From an uncultured bacterium (GTDB lineage: Bacteria; Patescibacteriota; Saccharimonadia; Saccharimonadales; Saccharimonadaceae): a stretch of DNA of 64,000 bases. Under the pieces are notes generated by a model that worked only from the letters and a program-made list of their open reading frames with translations, did not search any database and was not told the DNA's origin. The position numbers and the translations under genes are program-made. Location of the stretch: contig CACWJA010000003.1 of assembly GCA_902761145.1 (NCBI GenBank), forward strand, positions 64,092 through 128,091. The letters run 5' to 3'. Below, in pieces: positions 1-8,487 of the stretch (position 1 is the first letter of the stretch; each line of letters opens with the position of its first letter).

Positions 1-478
1 ATAAGTAATAGTTTCTCTGATAATCCGCAATAAAATCTTCAGCAGATGCGTCTCGATCAGTAGTTTGATTATGATTAGCCGAAGCAATTCTAGCTAAAGC
101 CATAAAATCATCATAATTACCCTTCTTCCTATAATGATAGAAATCGTCATTTCCCGAAAGAAAAGTAGCTACCAAAGCAGCATCTTGATGCGACAAATCC
201 ACTGTAAAAGTCTTCGAATCTAAGTCCGGGTAGCTTACTTCTATCTCGTAAACCCCCGGGAACATACGATACTTGCCATTCGAAAAATTAGTGTCTCCGT
301 TAACCGAAATCTGAGAATCCAATGGGACAACATCCAACTCGAGAACTGCAGTTTTTTTGGAATCTATAATATATGCAACTATCAAAGCTATCACAATCAC
401 AACATTTATACCCAATGCAATCCTAACCCACTTATTCCGAAAAAACCTTTCTATAGGCGATATATGACCATCATACAT
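1..478 (-). CDS. Partial membrane-anchored protein of unknown function
   Basis: The reading frame starts at an ATG at 478 and stays open to the window edge, so the C-terminus is missing (about 159 residues visible). It begins MYDGHISPIERFF, followed by one hydrophobic segment at about residues 17-36. The rest is a soluble, acidic and aromatic extracellular-type region with no family I recognise. The segment at about residues 40-100 resembles a PEGA-like beta-sandwich (a conserved-looking FPGVYEIEVSYPD stretch), but this is a guess. There is no ribosome binding site: a TATAAT lies six bases upstream of the ATG, so a leaderless mRNA is expected. Confidence 0.6.
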   Translation of the reverse strand, partial: MYDGHISPIERFFRNKWVRIALGINVVIVIALIVAYIIDSKKTAVLELDVVPLDSQISVNGDTNFSNGKYRMFPGVYEIEVSYPDLDSKTFTVDLSHQDAALVATFLSGNDDFYHYRKKGNYDDFMALARIASANHNQTTDRDASAEDFIADYQRNYYL

Positions 479-484
479 ACTACC

Positions 485-490
485 ATTATA
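485..490 (-). promoter_or_regulatory. -10 box, leaderless promoter
   Basis: TATAAT on the minus strand, six bases before the ATG at 478. Transcription would start at or beside that ATG. Confidence 0.6.
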
Positions 491-540
491 ACATAAGAAT
501 AATCACACAAGTATACAACTCAGAAAAATAATTTAACTAC

Positions 541-1296
541 TTATTTCATCATACACGTATCATACGACTCAATCGTAAAATCATCTGGATCCATATATAT
601 AGACTTAATCCACTTCACAGTTCGCTTCATTGCCGCATCAATAACACCCTGATTTCTACATGCCTCTACCTTCACCAACAAACGATGCCCTCGCCCTACA
701 CTGCTTTCTTCAACATGTACCAATGTTCCATTATCGAGATACTCATTGTGTGGTAAATATCGTTTAATCTGCATTTCCGGAGTCTCCGCCACACACTTTG
801 TATCAGTGTATATTACATCCGTATAATACGGACACTGCACTTTCACATACAAGTCTTCCTTCTTCGTCCTGCCCTCCAGCCACGACATTGTCACTTCAAA
901 AGAATATCTCAACTCTTCTATATCTACTATGAAATGGGCCCTCTTTGTCTTCTTATCTGTTTCCTCAGAATACGACCCGTCTCTTATTGTTGCACTATAT
1001 TGCGACAGATCCTCCACATTGCCATTTTGTTCAGTCAGCATCCATATCAATTGCTCCGTATTAATTTGGTACTCTCCTGGAGCATCAGACACTTCGCTAA
1101 AATTAGTAATTGGCACTCCAGGAGCTCTTTCCTGATCTTTTATATTGGAAATAATAGCTAGCGCCACCGCCAAAATACACATTACGATAAATAGCACCAC
1201 CACTACTTTCATCCCCACAGTAGAATTATCTATAAAATTTCTCATTATACTCTGAGATTGCATACTCTGTTTTTTCGTCTTTCTTTTACCCTGCAT
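541..1296 (-). CDS. Membrane-anchored protein of unknown function
   Basis: A 251-residue protein with a basic N-terminus (MQGKRKTKK), one transmembrane helix at about residues 29-51, and a roughly 195-residue domain outside the membrane with several cysteines (for example in VQCPYYTDV and DTKCVAE). I do not recognise the family. The start is supported by an AAGGA ribosome binding site a few bases upstream, and a TATAAT lies about 30 bases further up. It sits in tandem with the partial gene at the window edge and with the multidomain wall hydrolase upstream, but each has its own promoter. A role in the cell envelope is inferred only from the anchor and neighbours. Confidence 0.65.
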   Translation of the reverse strand: MQGKRKTKKQSMQSQSIMRNFIDNSTVGMKVVVVLFIVMCILAVALAIISNIKDQERAPGVPITNFSEVSDAPGEYQINTEQLIWMLTEQNGNVEDLSQYSATIRDGSYSEETDKKTKRAHFIVDIEELRYSFEVTMSWLEGRTKKEDLYVKVQCPYYTDVIYTDTKCVAETPEMQIKRYLPHNEYLDNGTLVHVEESSVGRGHRLLVKVEACRNQGVIDAAMKRTVKWIKSIYMDPDDFTIESYDTCMMK

Positions 1297-1339
1297 CGTT
1301 TTCCTTGGTAGGTCTTTTCATTATAACAAAATCATCGTT

Positions 1340-4300
1340 CTAACGCTTGTTAATATACTCCGTTAGTTTAGCCGTATCAACTTTATCGCCAACATATGCA
1401 AATCTAGCATTACTACTAGCAAATTCTTGCTTACTTCGCCCCACTACTGCACCCGGCCACGACGGATAACCCGCCTCGACAGTATACACGGTATCACCAT
1501 CTATCCTTATTACTACCCCAGTATGACCACCAGCCTCAGTTGGATATGAAAATACGGAAAATACTTGTGGTTCAGTACCAGCATCAAAACCCATACCACT
1601 TAGTGTATTCACGATATCCCCACCGTTTGGCCATCCTTGTCGATCAATACCGTTGACGAACTTTTCCAAGAAGAAGGCAGAGAATAATACACAGTTACTA
1701 TACCTACTTGCACATTCTGCACTTTGACAATAATTTCCTTCCGCAGCCACCGTACCATCCCAATTCCCAACATTATTATTGTAATTATCCGCCAATCTTT
1801 CTGCTTGCTCCGACGTCAATCCGCCACCAAGATTACCTTTATATCGCCAAGCACTATTAGTAATGCCCTCGTTATAATAATCAGTAACCTGCCCAACTCT
1901 CTCATCAAGCGACGCACTAGCTATTGTTCCATAACTACCACCATATTCTCCTACATACAAGAATACATGCCCAGGACTAAACAACACATCTCCTGGCCTC
2001 AAATTCCCAACACTATAATCCGACAAATGTTCCCACATATCATTAGTTTCAAAATATGCCTCCAGACTATAGTGATCATCGCTATCCATAGCTCCAACAT
2101 ATCGCAAAACCGTTGTCACATAAATACCACAATCCAGAGCATTGCCACCAGGCAACCATGTATCCAATTGTTCTCTATAAAAATCCCTCGGATTTGTTGG
2201 ACAAGAAAACGGATAACTATCAGCACTATACGTTTCCCAAACACCACTTGAATTTTTACATTTCCCCACATGCGCATCATCACCCTGTCCAGACTGTACC
2301 GGCCAAGCCATCATTACTGCCGCTTGAGCAATCGAATCACCACCAGCAAGACCCCCCACACTTCCTTTATCATCTGGACAATTCCCCGTGTCTTTAGAGT
2401 TACTGGCTACCACAGTTTCCGTAGGCGGATTATCAGCAAAATAGCCCATTGGGTCACCCAACCCTGGCTCTCCTCCCATCCAATCATAAAACACCCAAGA
2501 GCCACTAAGTCCACCACTATCTTGCACAAGCACTGTTACGCCTCTTTGCCACTGACTATAATCATCAATTATATCCACCGAATGGCTCTCATCATTATAA
2601 GCATGGTCCACACCCGCACCACATTTTATACAGTCATGCTCCAATATCTGAGTAGGCAAAGTACGATTCCCATTCATTAGTACATCTCGAGTTGCATCAA
2701 TATACTGAGCATCAATATTCTCATCATGCGATCCATTCATATATCCAGAAGTCGCAAACCACCCGCCGTTAGCGATATAATTCACTAGATTATTTCCACT
2801 TGGCGGCTGACTCCCATTGGCTTCAGCCAAATTCGCCATTATTGACAACTCATTCTTAAACCCAGTCATATTTACGCCGTTTTCATTCATAGCCACCTCC
2901 GCCAAATCCCATATTTGATCATCTGTAAGATCACTATATTTTACAAATCCACCCGACGAAGCCGCAGTAATACTAGTTCCACCAGAGCTAGCCATGGTAG
3001 TGGTAGTAGGAGTAGTTATATTTGAATATTTCTTATAAAACTCTTCTGCATAGTCACCCCGACTTTTAGCCCCCTGCCACCTTTCATGACCCTGACTTAT
3101 ACCAAAAGCCCTCACGCCAGCATCCTGGGGTGCTTCACCACCTACACTTGACGTCTCATAAGCAATCTCAACCAATACCAAGAACAATTCAGCATAAGAT
3201 CTTGGACTATTCTTATCAGAAATAACACTAAAATTCTTCACAAAACTTTCAAATTCATTATGAAAAGATTGATCGCTTGCCTTCTGCCCATTTATTTCAC
3301 CCAACACTAGATAGTCCAATTCCATTTTTATAGCCGTATCTATTGCATCTTGTGGCACATTTTTTTGAGCCAACGCCCCATCCGCACAACTGCTACCACC
3401 AGAATAATCACTCGCTCCGCACCACCAACCATAAAATTCCCAATAATCTTTTCCTACCGTTGAAGTAATCGCACTCCATAGCTCACTACCATTATCACTA
3501 TTCAACATATAAAGCCCCCGATAATAGTCGCCCGTGCTTCCATTCATAAACGGATTTAATCCACTTTCCGTATAGAAATTACCAAGTATTCCGGCAATCG
3601 CTGCAGGATTGTCAGATACACCATCTATATTCGCCTGCACAAAATAATTCCAGATCTTTTCGCCTATGCTATTCCCCGCAAGCAAACCAGCCGTACAATT
3701 CTGTCCTATTGCTTCTTTTATTACCCTCACCCACTCATCAAATCCCCCATCACTCACGGGATGAGATTTCTCCGGATCGCCATCATAATAAGACGCCTTG
3801 TATGCAGTAGTCCAATCAGCCAACGCATAATTATTGTTCTCATTTACCATTTTCTTTAATATCTCATTACTTTCAGTATAGTCTTCCACCGGAGTCTGAG
3901 ATGCTACCAATACCACCTTTGTCTCAGGGTGTTTAGACATTATCTTATTAAATTCCTCTGCATCACTATTAGACCATCCGCCATTATCTCCAAGAGCAAA
4001 CACTAAATAAGGTTTTAAATTACCTGCGTCTATCACTCTCTGAAGTACTTTCAACCCAGAAGGGTTAGTAGGGTTAGCAAAGCAAGTAGTGTCCATTCCA
4101 ACAAATTTACAAACCTGTATAGTAGCCTGGTCAGTATTAACCTCGCCACCAAAATCAATTCCAGGAAATTCTCTCTCTATTATTTCCTGCGCGCCAGTAG
4201 AATTCGAATCTCCAATCCAGGTAATATTCTCACCAGATATGGGGGCACAAAAAGTAGTACCACTTGTACCATCATTACACGCATATGGGTCATAATAATA

Positions 4301-4438
4301 TGTGTTATTTAGGCCATATTGTCGCAAAGTTTCTCTTGGTAGCACAGCCCAAACTGCTACGCTGTTCAGAGGTAGCGAAAACAAAACGATCAAAATCGCA
4401 TACACAAGACTTAGTACTCTCTTGAATATCTTAGGCAT
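1340..4438 (-). CDS. Secreted multidomain cell-wall hydrolase (SGNH, lysozyme-like, NlpC/P60-like, CHAP-like)
   Basis: A 1032-residue exported protein. A signal sequence or anchor covers residues 5-32. A SGNH-hydrolase-like domain follows: GDSNS at 76-80 with probable Ser78, and a late His at about 226. Residues about 255-470 resemble the phage-tail lysozyme family, with a candidate acidic residue in NFYTESGLNP (Glu291). Residues 500-670 are an unassigned domain. An NlpC/P60- or CHAP-like peptidase has Cys770 (NALDCGIYV) and His824 (SPGHVFLYVG). A second has Cys916 (NCVLFSAFF) and His972 (GGHTGVVI). The likely role is cutting peptidoglycan glycan and peptide bonds and perhaps de-esterifying, either of its own wall or of a host bacterium. 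A GGAGG ribosome binding site precedes the start. Family calls are from motif reading. Confidence 0.7.
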   Translation of the reverse strand: MPKIFKRVLSLVYAILIVLFSLPLNSVAVWAVLPRETLRQYGLNNTYYYDPYACNDGTSGTTFCAPISGENITWIGDSNSTGAQEIIEREFPGIDFGGEVNTDQATIQVCKFVGMDTTCFANPTNPSGLKVLQRVIDAGNLKPYLVFALGDNGGWSNSDAEEFNKIMSKHPETKVVLVASQTPVEDYTESNEILKKMVNENNNYALADWTTAYKASYYDGDPEKSHPVSDGGFDEWVRVIKEAIGQNCTAGLLAGNSIGEKIWNYFVQANIDGVSDNPAAIAGILGNFYTESGLNPFMNGSTGDYYRGLYMLNSDNGSELWSAITSTVGKDYWEFYGWWCGASDYSGGSSCADGALAQKNVPQDAIDTAIKMELDYLVLGEINGQKASDQSFHNEFESFVKNFSVISDKNSPRSYAELFLVLVEIAYETSSVGGEAPQDAGVRAFGISQGHERWQGAKSRGDYAEEFYKKYSNITTPTTTTMASSGGTSITAASSGGFVKYSDLTDDQIWDLAEVAMNENGVNMTGFKNELSIMANLAEANGSQPPSGNNLVNYIANGGWFATSGYMNGSHDENIDAQYIDATRDVLMNGNRTLPTQILEHDCIKCGAGVDHAYNDESHSVDIIDDYSQWQRGVTVLVQDSGGLSGSWVFYDWMGGEPGLGDPMGYFADNPPTETVVASNSKDTGNCPDDKGSVGGLAGGDSIAQAAVMMAWPVQSGQGDDAHVGKCKNSSGVWETYSADSYPFSCPTNPRDFYREQLDTWLPGGNALDCGIYVTTVLRYVGAMDSDDHYSLEAYFETNDMWEHLSDYSVGNLRPGDVLFSPGHVFLYVGEYGGSYGTIASASLDERVGQVTDYYNEGITNSAWRYKGNLGGGLTSEQAERLADNYNNNVGNWDGTVAAEGNYCQSAECASRYSNCVLFSAFFLEKFVNGIDRQGWPNGGDIVNTLSGMGFDAGTEPQVFSVFSYPTEAGGHTGVVIRIDGDTVYTVEAGYPSWPGAVVGRSKQEFASSNARFAYVGDKVDTAKLTEYINKR

Positions 4439-4472
4439 TTATCACGTGCCTCCATTTTTATGCTATTTAGAC

Positions 4473-4517
4473 TTATACAATATACACCTGCCAAAACACA
4501 GCAAGTTTTACATGCAT
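4473..4517 (-). other. Possible 14-codon leaderless upstream ORF
   Basis: A TATAAT at 4524-4529 is followed after six bases by ATG and a 14-residue frame (MHVKLAVFWQVYIV) ending about 35 bases before the wall-hydrolase start. The spacing matches the leaderless genes of this window, so the hydrolase mRNA may begin with a translated leader peptide. The downstream gene has its own GGAGG site. Confidence 0.3.
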
Positions 4518-4562
4518 ACCTTCATTATAACATAAAATAGCCCAAAATACAAGCCCACCCCT

Positions 4563-6785
4563 CTACGCCCGACTCAGCTCGTCAAACTCCTCCATAGATG
4601 TTATCAATAGTTCTCTCGGCTTATTGCCGTTTTGTGGGCCTATCACTCCTATATCCTCAAACCATATCGCAAGCCCAGACACAAATCCATGTCCTTTACC
4701 CAGATATGTTTGCAACATCGCCGTAGAAAACTTTCCTTTACTGAGAGATATCTCCACTGCCTTCCTTACGATCGGATCGTCCGGGTCAAATCTCCTACCC
4801 AAATCTCCAGCACCACCAGATCCTCCCCCCATACCTTTAATTGCTACTTGCTGAGACACTACTTCATCATTATACTCAGGTGACCGTTGCGCACGCAGAA
4901 AATCTGTCACCTTAGCAATATCATCATCCGAAGCCCACGCACCCTGTATTCGCCGAGGCTTACCCATCATCTCAGTGGTCAGTAACAACATATCACCTTT
5001 TCCAAGCAATTTTTCTGCTCCACCTTGGTCCAACATTATTCTAGAGTCCATCTGTGACCCTACAGCAAACGCAATTCTTCCTGGAATATTTGCTTTAATA
5101 AGCCCAGTAATTACTTTTACCTCTGGTCGCTGAGTCGCTAGCACCAAATGTATACCCGCAGCACGCCCTTTCTGAGCAATACGCACTATCAACATCTCAA
5201 GATCTTTCCCGGCCATCATCATCAAATCCGCCATCTCATCGATAATTATTACTATATACGGCATCTTGCCTTCCTTCGTCGCCCCATCAGTCTTTCTAAT
5301 CTTATCATTATCAGACTTCGCTATCTTAGCATTATAATCACCAATATTCTTTACCTTTTCCTCAGCCATCAATGTGTATCGCCGTTCCATTTCCCCTACT
5401 GCCCACTTCATCGCAGATAAAGCCTTCTCGGTACTCGTAATTATCGGCGTAAGTAAATGTGGGATATCCTGATATTGAGCCATTTCTACCTGTTTTGGGT
5501 CAACTATTATCAGCTTCATGTCCGACGGTGCATTTCGATACAATAACGAGCTAATCAAAGTATTAGTCATTACAGATTTACCAGACCCAGTCGTACCAGC
5601 TATCAATAAGTGTGGCATCTTAGCAAGATTCGCCACCACGGCTTTACCAGATATGTCTTTACCTACTGCGAACGTCAATGAATCGGTACTTTTTTTCCAC
5701 TCGCTAGACTCTAGCACCCCACGCATTCTCACATCTGCACTCCTTGCATTTGGTATTTCCACGCCCACTGATCGTGTACCTGGGATCGGCGCCTCTATAC
5801 GTATTTTATCTACTGCTAGATTAAGCGCCAACTCTTTATCTCTTGCCAATATTTTGCTTAGATTCACACCTGCAGGCGGACGCATTGTATATTGAGTCAC
5901 CCTCGGACCTACATTAGCTCCTTCCATCTCTACTTCTATGCCGAACTCAGCCAAAGTCGACTTTATAATATACGCATTCTGTTGTATATTACCAGCATCC
6001 GCCGGCGATTGCTTTTTCTCCAACAAATCCGTAGATGGCATCTTCCAATCCGGATCCGACACCGCTATCAATGCGGTCGGCTCTTTCACTGGCTCCGGAG
6101 CCCTCGCAGGCGATTTTATGGCAGATTTCCTTAGCAATTTGCCCGTCGGCGCTGAGCTCGCGGGTTCACTAGCCCCCAGCCCAGAGTTTACCTTTATTTC
6201 TAGTCTACCTACTTTCTTCTTCTTACCATCACCATCTTCTTCATCTACAGACTTTTTACCACCAGACTTTACGTAATTCTTTGTCCCCTTAAAGAACGTC
6301 ACCGGGGATAATTGTAATATAAATGCCGTTGTTATAAATACTAGTACTATATATATCAATATCACCACCGCCTGGTCTAGCACATTGGTCATCAAAGAGT
6401 TTAGCCATCCCCCTACATATCCACCATTTTGCCATATCGCTGCTATCCCTGCTATCCATATTACCATCAAAAAGCTAGCAATATACACTGGCACTGCCAC
6501 CCTATTGTCTTCACTGCGAAATATTTTTACTGCCAGATACACCAATAAAACCGGCACAAAATACGCCGCAAACCCTATCACATTTAAGAATACTTGATGT
6601 ACGCTATTTAACACTGTCCCCCCGTGGCCAAACCACGTCACCACAAAAAATACTGCCAACGCAATCATCAATATCGCTACTATTTGTCGCCAAAATCCAC
6701 CCGGCAACTCATGCTCCGGTCGAACTTCTTTCGTAGTCTTCCGGGTACCTCGCTTCGCTGTTTTTTTGCGTTTTTTATTAGCCAT
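4563..6785 (-). CDS. ftsK: DNA translocase FtsK/SpoIIIE
   Basis: A 740-residue septal DNA pump that clears and segregates chromosome termini at division. The N-terminus has about four transmembrane helices (residues 33-160), followed by a short charged linker (165-260). The motor carries Walker A GTTGSGKS at 397-404 and Walker B IIIDEMAD at about 513-520, then a FtsK family loop rich in RPEVKVITG. The C-terminal gamma winged helix (about 670-735) contains the LQTYLGKGHGF region and would read KOPS-like sequences. All core motifs are intact. The start at 6785 is leaderless: TATAAT, six bases, ATG, with no ribosome binding site. Confidence 0.95.
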   Translation of the reverse strand: MANKKRKKTAKRGTRKTTKEVRPEHELPGGFWRQIVAILMIALAVFFVVTWFGHGGTVLNSVHQVFLNVIGFAAYFVPVLLVYLAVKIFRSEDNRVAVPVYIASFLMVIWIAGIAAIWQNGGYVGGWLNSLMTNVLDQAVVILIYIVLVFITTAFILQLSPVTFFKGTKNYVKSGGKKSVDEEDGDGKKKKVGRLEIKVNSGLGASEPASSAPTGKLLRKSAIKSPARAPEPVKEPTALIAVSDPDWKMPSTDLLEKKQSPADAGNIQQNAYIIKSTLAEFGIEVEMEGANVGPRVTQYTMRPPAGVNLSKILARDKELALNLAVDKIRIEAPIPGTRSVGVEIPNARSADVRMRGVLESSEWKKSTDSLTFAVGKDISGKAVVANLAKMPHLLIAGTTGSGKSVMTNTLISSLLYRNAPSDMKLIIVDPKQVEMAQYQDIPHLLTPIITSTEKALSAMKWAVGEMERRYTLMAEEKVKNIGDYNAKIAKSDNDKIRKTDGATKEGKMPYIVIIIDEMADLMMMAGKDLEMLIVRIAQKGRAAGIHLVLATQRPEVKVITGLIKANIPGRIAFAVGSQMDSRIMLDQGGAEKLLGKGDMLLLTTEMMGKPRRIQGAWASDDDIAKVTDFLRAQRSPEYNDEVVSQQVAIKGMGGGSGGAGDLGRRFDPDDPIVRKAVEISLSKGKFSTAMLQTYLGKGHGFVSGLAIWFEDIGVIGPQNGNKPRELLITSMEEFDELSRA

Positions 6786-6791
6786 ATCACC

Positions 6792-6797
6792 ATTATA
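6792..6797 (-). promoter_or_regulatory. -10 box of ftsK, leaderless
   Basis: TATAAT with exactly six bases (GGTGAT) to the ftsK ATG. Confidence 0.6.
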
Positions 6798-6853
6798 TCA
6801 TACTTTAAGATAGACATAAGCATCTGTCTCATAAATCCTATCTACATAGCAAA

Positions 6854-6876
6854 AGCGCCGCCTTCACGGCGACGCT
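6854..6876 (-). terminator. Hairpin terminator of the small unknown gene
   Basis: A nine-pair GC-rich stem (AGCGTCGCC / GGCGGCGCT, one wobble) with a five-base loop. On the minus strand a short T run follows, just after the stop at 6883. Confidence 0.6.
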
Positions 6877-6882
6877 AGCAGA

Positions 6883-7203
6883 TTATGCTCTCGTAAAAAC
6901 AAGGCGCGGAAGGCCCGCAATAATATAGTCATGTTTTACTTTCCACCCTGCAGCTTCATAGTCCGATATTATCTTATAAATCCAATCACTAGACTCAAAA
7001 ACTTCGGACAGCTGACACGCCCTCTCGCCGTCATTCTCGCAACGCGCAATTGTCGCTTCGATAATGTCACGATTCACATTAATGCGTACATTTTTGAAAT
7101 CATACCGGTCAATCAATATCTTATTAATCGTCGTATAGATTTCGCCAAATACTGGCAAGTAATGCTGTTCTATCTCTTGCGGCGTAATAGGTCCTACGCT
7201 CAT
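6883..7203 (-). CDS. Small soluble protein of unknown function
   Basis: A 106-residue acidic protein beginning MSVGPITPQEIEQ. I do not recognise it. It has no membrane segment. The region after residue 35 (KNVRINVNRDIIEATIARCE) looks like an alpha/beta fold and the C-terminus is basic. A longer frame starts at a GTG six codons upstream, but the AAAGGGGG ribosome binding site sits inside that extension and favours the ATG at 7203. A TATAAT at 7250-7255 and a strong hairpin after the stop make it a single-gene unit. Confidence 0.6.
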   Translation of the reverse strand: MSVGPITPQEIEQHYLPVFGEIYTTINKILIDRYDFKNVRINVNRDIIEATIARCENDGERACQLSEVFESSDWIYKIISDYEAAGWKVKHDYIIAGLPRLVFTRA

Positions 7204-7332
7204 ACTCTCGCCCCCTTTCACCTATATCTAGACTACAAACGTCAACTATATTATATACTAAATATCGTAATCAGTCAAATAGTAACCCTGAACTTTTTAA
7301 TGAGAGCAACAAACCTGAAGCCAAAGCACTCA

Positions 7333-7368
7333 AAACACGCTGCAAGCATAAACACCTGCAGCGTGTTT
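7333..7368. repeat. Perfect 12-bp inverted repeat
   Basis: AAACACGCTGCA and TGCAGCGTGTTT separated by 12 bases. There is no strong T run on either side, so it may be a protein binding site or an RNA hairpin rather than a classical terminator. Confidence 0.6.
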
Positions 7369-7458
7369 GATTTTACGGGCAATACCCCGTACTTAGGTGT
7401 CCACTGCACTTATCATTGCAATTCAACAAAAACGCCCCCTCTGTGGGTGCAGCAACGC

Positions 7459-7483
7459 TTTATTTTGGCGGAAAGGACAGGAT
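7459..7483 (-). repeat. Duplicate of the tRNA-Ser 3' end
   Basis: Nineteen bases (7465-7483) are identical to 7577-7595, the 3' end of tRNA-Ser including CCA plus one base. The match extends outward to about 24 of 25. It lies in the same orientation, about 112 bases downstream of the tRNA 3' end. Confidence 0.6.
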
Positions 7484-7550
7484 AGGGGAATCTCGCGCTT
7501 CGCGCTCGATGCGAACCTTGGCTCGAATCTATCTTCATCAAGATAAAAAC

Positions 7551-7567
7551 AAGCCCTTACAGGGCTT
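7551..7567. terminator. Hairpin terminator after tRNA-Ser
   Basis: AAGCCC / GGGCTT stem with T runs on both sides, so it can end transcripts from either strand. It most likely ends tRNA-Ser. Confidence 0.65.
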
Positions 7568-7577
7568 CTTTTTATCT

Positions 7578-7663
7578 TGGCGGAAAGGACAGGATTCGAA
7601 CCTGCGGACGTTTCCGTCTCTGGTTTTCAAGACCAGTGCCTTCAACCACTCGGCCACCTTTCC
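7578..7663 (-). tRNA. tRNA-Ser(UGA)
   Basis: An 86-base class II tRNA. The acceptor stem is GGAAAGG paired with CCTTTCC, with a G discriminator and encoded CCA. The anticodon loop CTTGAAA reads TGA. A long variable arm and a TTCGAAT T loop are present. Confidence 0.93.
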
Positions 7664-7681
7664 GCCTATTATTATACCATA

Positions 7682-8383
7682 TTACTCTGCATTCGTATAG
7701 ACATTCGTTACGTCATCAAGATCGTCTATAGCACCCAGCAGCTTTTCTAGCTTCTCTGCGTTATCACCTTCCACTGGTACGTAGTTATTTGGCACGTATT
7801 GCAACTCTGCCGAAGTCACCGTAAGCCCCACATCTATCAAAGCCTTTCGTACCTTCATCAGGTCCGAGGCCACAGTATATATCACTATACCCTCATCTTC
7901 TTCAGTGGCATCTTCTACACCTGCTTCAAGCGCCACCATCAAAGCGTCCTCACCTTTTTCGCTTATTTCTATCACCCCCTTACGTGCAAACTGAAACATC
8001 ACGCTCCCTGGATCTGCCATTCGTCCACCAGTCTTGTCTAGCGTATGTCTTACTTCTGGCATTGTGCGATTTTTATTGTCCGTCGCTACTTCTATTACTA
8101 TACCTACTCCACCTGGCCCATACGCTTCATACACTTCTTCTATCAATGCCGCTGCAGACTTATCCGCCGCACGCGCTATCGCGCGCTCGATATTTGCTTT
8201 TGGCATATTCGCATGCCTAGCCTTATCCAGCACCATAGCAAGACTCGGGTTCATCGCTGGATCCGTCCCAGCCCTTGCTGCAATCGCTATTTGATTTCCT
8301 ATCTTCGTAAACAATGCCCCTCTCTTGGCATCTACCACTGCTTTTTGGCGCTTAGTCGTCGCCCACTTACTATGTCCAGACAT
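7682..8383 (-). CDS. yebC: YebC/PmpR family protein
   Basis: A 233-residue cytoplasmic protein beginning MSGHSKWATTKRQK, the family hallmark, followed by the ALFTKIGNQIAIAARAG block and a YGPGGVGIVIEV motif. Length is slightly below the usual 240-250 residues, with all three YebC subdomains present. The family was long called a transcription regulator; more recent work on YebC/TACO1 links it to translation through proline stretches. A GGAG ribosome binding site supports the ATG at 8383. It stands between tRNA-Ser and a membrane-protein gene, all on the minus strand. Confidence 0.93.
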   Translation of the reverse strand: MSGHSKWATTKRQKAVVDAKRGALFTKIGNQIAIAARAGTDPAMNPSLAMVLDKARHANMPKANIERAIARAADKSAAALIEEVYEAYGPGGVGIVIEVATDNKNRTMPEVRHTLDKTGGRMADPGSVMFQFARKGVIEISEKGEDALMVALEAGVEDATEEDEGIVIYTVASDLMKVRKALIDVGLTVTSAELQYVPNNYVPVEGDNAEKLEKLLGAIDDLDDVTNVYTNAE

Positions 8384-8487
8384 ATTTTCTCCAATTATTA
8401 TTCTCTTTTCTTTATCATAACATCTTTTACATCAAAAATCCACTTACCTCACCATCTTCAAGCTATACCTCTATGCTCTAACTTTCC

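Larger units (their letters stand above)
7204..7577. other. Intergenic region with palindrome and tRNA 3' remnant
   Basis: No convincing gene. It holds the promoter of the small gene, a 12-pair inverted repeat (7333-7368), a second copy of the tRNA-Ser 3' end (7459-7483), a GC-rich degenerate stretch with GCGCTTCGCGC (about 7494-7506), and a hairpin terminator beside the tRNA. Confidence 0.6.
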
